The position numbers and the translations under genes are program-made. The notes beneath the pieces were generated by a model, which was given only the letters and a program-made list of their open reading frames with translations, did not search any database and was not told the DNA's origin. A DNA stretch of 64,000 nt. Source: Perilla frutescens. Lineage: Eukaryota > Streptophyta > Magnoliopsida > Lamiales > Lamiaceae. Below are positions 61,306 through 64,000 of the stretch, in pieces; within the stretch, counting starts at the first letter, position 1; each line of letters starts with the position of its first letter. The stretch is taken from positions 4,654,501-4,718,500 of the forward strand of contig BRKX01000017.1 in assembly GCA_026008535.1 (NCBI GenBank), in the 5' to 3' direction.

Positions 61306-61712
61306 GTTAGAGTCTTTTCACAAAATTTTCTTATAGCTGGTGGCACAGCGGGCGGTGGTGGTCTCTGAACTTCAAACGCGCGTAACTTTCGAACCGATTG
61401 GAGTTACGGGGCGCACAGCATGTACACGCGAAGGTCTCGCCGAGCCGTACGACCTGCACAACGGGGCTTGCCCGTTGTGTGTACTAGCCGAGGTCAAAAA
61501 AGAGCTTAGAGTGCCGGTTTCTTGGCCCGCCGTGTTTCAACGGCCACTAATTCAGAGATTGTGGGTCCCACACTCGTAATCACGGCTCGCTGATGACGAA
61601 AGCTCTGTGTCGCGGTTTCAGTTACTCACAACGAGTTACATAAAGTGAAAAACCGAACAAATTGCAAAAAAAAAAGAACAAATTATCCGAAAAGATGAGT
61701 CTGAACTACAAA

Positions 61713-61822
61713 AGGGGTGCAACACGAGGACTTCACCCATCCTAGTACTACTCTCGCCCAAGCACGCTTAACTTCGGAGTTCTGATGGGATCCGGTGCAT
61801 TAGTGCTGGTATGATCGCACCC
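61713..61822 (-). pseudogene. 5S rRNA copy 118, 10-nt deletion (type n)
   Basis: Same deletion, TATAGG box. Closes the fifth trimer. Confidence 0.85.
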
Positions 61823-62229
61823 GTTAGAGTCTCTTCACAAAATTTTCCTATAGCTGGTGGCACAGCGGGCGGTGGTGGTCTCTGAACTTCAAACGCGCGT
61901 AACTTTCGAACCGATTGGAGTTACGGGGCGCACAGCATGTACACGCGAAGGTCTCGCCGAGCCGTACGACCTGGACAACAGGGCTTGCCCGTTGTGTGCA
62001 GTAGCCGAGGTCAAAAAAGAGCTTAGAGTGCCGGTTTCTTGGCCCGCCGTGTTTCAACGGCCACTAATTCAGAGATTGTGGGTCCCACACTCGTAATCAC
62101 GGCTCACTGATGACGAAAGCTCTGTGTCGCGGTTTCAGTTACTCACAACGAGTTACATAAAGTGAAAAACCGAACAAATTGCAAAAAAAAAAGAACAAAT
62201 TATCCGAAAAGATGAGTCTGAACTACAAA

Positions 62230-62349
62230 AGGGGTGCAACACGAGGACTTCCCATGGGGTCACCCATCCTAGTACTACTCTCGCCCAAGCACGCTTAACT
62301 TCGGAGTTCTGATGGGATCCGGTGCATTAGTGCTGGTATGATCGCACCC
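62230..62349 (-). rRNA. 5S rRNA, copy 119 (type m)
   Basis: C95A; TATAGG box. Starts an m-n dimer pattern (1044 bp) that replaces the trimer. Confidence 0.94.
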
Positions 62350-62756
62350 GTTAGAGTCTCTTCACAAAATTTTCCTATAGCTGGTGGCACAGCGGGCGGT
62401 GGTGGTCTCTGAACTTCAAACGCGCGTAACTTTCGAACCGATTGGAGTTACGGGGCGCACAGCATGTACACGCGAAGGTCTCGCCGAGCCGTACGACCTG
62501 GACAACAGGGCTTGCCCGTTGTGTGCAGTAGCCGAGGTCAAAAAAGAGCTTAGAGTGCCGGTTTCTTGGCCCGCCGTGTTTCAACGGCCACTAATTCAGA
62601 GATTGTGGGTCCCACACTCGTAATCACGGCTCGCTGATGACGAAAGCTCTGTGTCGCGGTTTCAGTTACTCACAACGAGTAACATAAAGTGAAAAACCGA
62701 ACAAATTGCAAACAAAAAAAAACAAATTATCCGAAAAGATGAGTCTGAACTACAAA

Positions 62757-62866
62757 AGGGGTGCAACACGAGGACTTCACCCATCCTAGTACTACTCTCG
62801 CCCAAGCACGCTTAACTTCGGAGTTCTGATGGGATCCGGTGCATTAGTGCTGGTATGATCGCACCC
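62757..62866 (-). pseudogene. 5S rRNA copy 120, 10-nt deletion (type n)
   Basis: Same deletion. The long T run downstream is interrupted (AAACAAAAAAAA on the plus strand), as in copies 102 and 122. Confidence 0.85.
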
Positions 62867-63273
62867 GTTAGAGTCTTTTCACAAAATTTTCTTATAGCTG
62901 GTGGCACAGCGGGCGGTGGTGGTCTCTGAACTTCAAACGCGCGTAACTTTCGAACCGATTGGAGTTACGGGGCGCACAGCATGTACACGCGAAGGTCTCG
63001 CCGAGCCGTACGACCTGCACAACGGGGCTTGCCCGTTGTGTGTACTAGCCGAGGTCAAAAAAGAGCTTAGAGTGCCGGTTTCTTGGCCCGCCGTGTTTCA
63101 ACGGCCACTAATTCAGAGATTGTGGGTCCCACACTCGTAATCACGGCTCGCTGATGACGAAAGCTCTGTGTCGCGGTTTCAGTTACTCACAACGAGTTAC
63201 ATAAAGTGAAAAACCGAACAAATTGCAAAAAAAAAAGAACAAATTATCCGAAAAGATGAGTCTGAACTACAAA

Positions 63274-63393
63274 AGGGGTGCAACACGAGGACTTCCCATG
63301 GGGTCACCCATCCTAGTACTACTCTCGCCCAAGCACGCTTAACTTCGGAGTTCTGATGGGATCCGGTGCATTAGTGCTGGTATGATCGCACCC
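63274..63393 (-). rRNA. 5S rRNA, copy 121 (type m)
   Basis: C95A; TATAGG box. Confidence 0.94.
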
Positions 63394-63800
63394 GTTAGAG
63401 TCTCTTCACAAAATTTTCCTATAGCTGGTGGCACAGCGGGCGGTGGTGGTCTCTGAACTTCAAACGCGCGTAACTTTCGAACCGATTGGAGTTACGGGGC
63501 GCACAGCATGTACACGCGAAGGTCTCGCCGAGCCGTACGACCTGGACAACAGGGCTTGCCCGTTGTGTGCAGTAGCCGAGGTCAAAAAAGAGCTTAGAGT
63601 GCCGGTTTCTTGGCCCGCCGTGTTTCAACGGCCACTAATTCAGAGATTGTGGGTCCCACACTCGTAATCACGGCTCGCTGATGACGAAAGCTCTGTGTCG
63701 CGGTTTCAGTTACTCACAACGAGTAACATAAAGTGAAAAACCGAACAAATTGCAAACAAAAAAAAACAAATTATCCGAAAAGATGAGTCTGAACTACAAA

Positions 63801-63910
63801 AGGGGTGCAACACGAGGACTTCACCCATCCTAGTACTACTCTCGCCCAAGCACGCTTAACTTCGGAGTTCTGATGGGATCCGGTGCATTAGTGCTGGTAT
63901 GATCGCACCC
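63801..63910 (-). pseudogene. 5S rRNA copy 122, 10-nt deletion (type n)
   Basis: Same deletion. Its promoter (63911-63940) is complete, but the spacer runs off the window. Confidence 0.85.
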
Positions 63911-64000
63911 GTTAGAGTCTTTTCACAAAATTTTCTTATAGCTGGTGGCACAGCGGGCGGTGGTGGTCTCTGAACTTCAAACGCGCGTAACTTTCGAACC
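63911..64000. other. Partial spacer at the right window edge
   Basis: Holds the promoter of copy 122 and the first part of the spacer core. The array therefore continues to the right. Confidence 0.9.

Larger units (their letters stand above)
54425..62229. repeat. 1561-bp trimer, five tandem copies
   Basis: The order m, n, n repeats five times (copies 104-118). Type m gene 5' ends lie at 54544, 56105, 57666, 59227, 60788 and 62349, exactly 1561 bp apart. Each position in the trimer has its own spacer marker. Two thirds of the genes in this block carry the 10-nt deletion. Confidence 0.93.
1..64000 (-). repeat. Tandem 5S rDNA array, 122 units of about 527 bp
   Basis: The entire window repeats one unit with a period of 527-528 bp; it is 516-517 bp where the gene carries the 10-nt deletion. 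All units are in the same orientation, with 5S transcribed from the minus strand. The two window ends fall in spacers, so the array continues on both sides. Copies are highly similar but carry diagnostic substitutions, so they can be ordered into types a-n (see summary). Most genes contain a BamHI site (GGATCC, RNA positions 30-35). It is lost in the copies starting at 12305, 45543, 46599, 50764, 51818 and 53898. This arrangement is normal for flowering-plant nuclear 5S rDNA, which is separate from the 35S locus. Confidence 0.98.

Noticed and set aside
1..64000. CRISPR array, because of regular repeats
   Set aside because: Both gene and spacer repeat; there are no unique spacers, and the unit is a plant 5S gene with Pol III signals.
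1..64000. Cassandra-type retrotransposons, which carry 5S-like LTRs
   Set aside because: There are no LTR ends, primer-binding site, polypurine tract or target duplications, and the units are strictly head-to-tail.
1..64000. Plastid or bacterial 5S rRNA
   Set aside because: The gene has the nuclear plant 5' and 3' ends, internal control region and Pol III T-run stop, with no neighbouring 23S or tRNA genes.
1..64000. The array as an assembly artefact made by copying one unit
   Set aside because: Units differ by many linked, type-specific substitutions in a structured order. Exact copy number still needs read support.

Overview
The whole window is one plant nuclear 5S ribosomal DNA array. It holds 122 head-to-tail units of about 527 bp. 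Every 5S gene is on the minus strand. A unit is a 120-nt 5S rRNA gene plus a spacer of about 407 bp. Read on the minus strand, the gene starts GGGTGCGATC, carries the plant Pol III internal promoter, and ends in CACCCC followed by a T run. The gene reads like an angiosperm 5S rRNA; the spacer was not recognised, so I do not name a family or species. No protein-coding gene, tRNA, transposon or other rRNA was seen.

Each unit, in the direction of transcription, contains: a TATA-like box (usually TATAAG) at about -30; a C at -1; the 5S gene with box A (50-64), the intermediate element (67-72) and box C (80-89); a T4-5 terminator at the 3' end; a second T run (usually T9-12) about 40 bp downstream; a 7-bp-stem hairpin; and a spacer core of about 240 bp with no indels. 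Positions inside 5S are given in RNA sense, 1-120. The gene copies fall into named types: a, consensus with T59; b, C59 only; c, C14A C95T G97A C119T; d, as c but C95A and also C118A; e, C92A; f, G75C; g, C28T G70T; h, C57T G58T C104T; i, G110C; j, 119 nt with G72T and C14A; k, A37G; l, C46T; m, C95A; n, a 10-nt deletion of positions 91-100.

The order of the types shows that the array grew by nested block duplications. There is a 3-unit duplication at 6501-9666, an 8-unit duplication at 9667-18105, a 10-unit duplication at 15996-26545, a 5-unit duplication at 27601-32349, a 9-unit duplication at 32350-41850, a 6-unit duplication at 50764-57029, and a 1561-bp trimer repeated five times at 54425-62229. 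Around 45.5-46.7 kb there is a transition zone of irregular copies. To its right no consensus 5S gene remains: 20 of the last 33 copies carry the 10-nt deletion, and 11 others carry C95A.

Only 3 copies match the consensus exactly and 8 more differ only by C59. Seventeen copies carry G75C, which hits the loop E bulged G. This suggests that most of the window may be variant or non-functional 5S DNA, with intact genes confined to the left two thirds. Function was inferred from sequence only.
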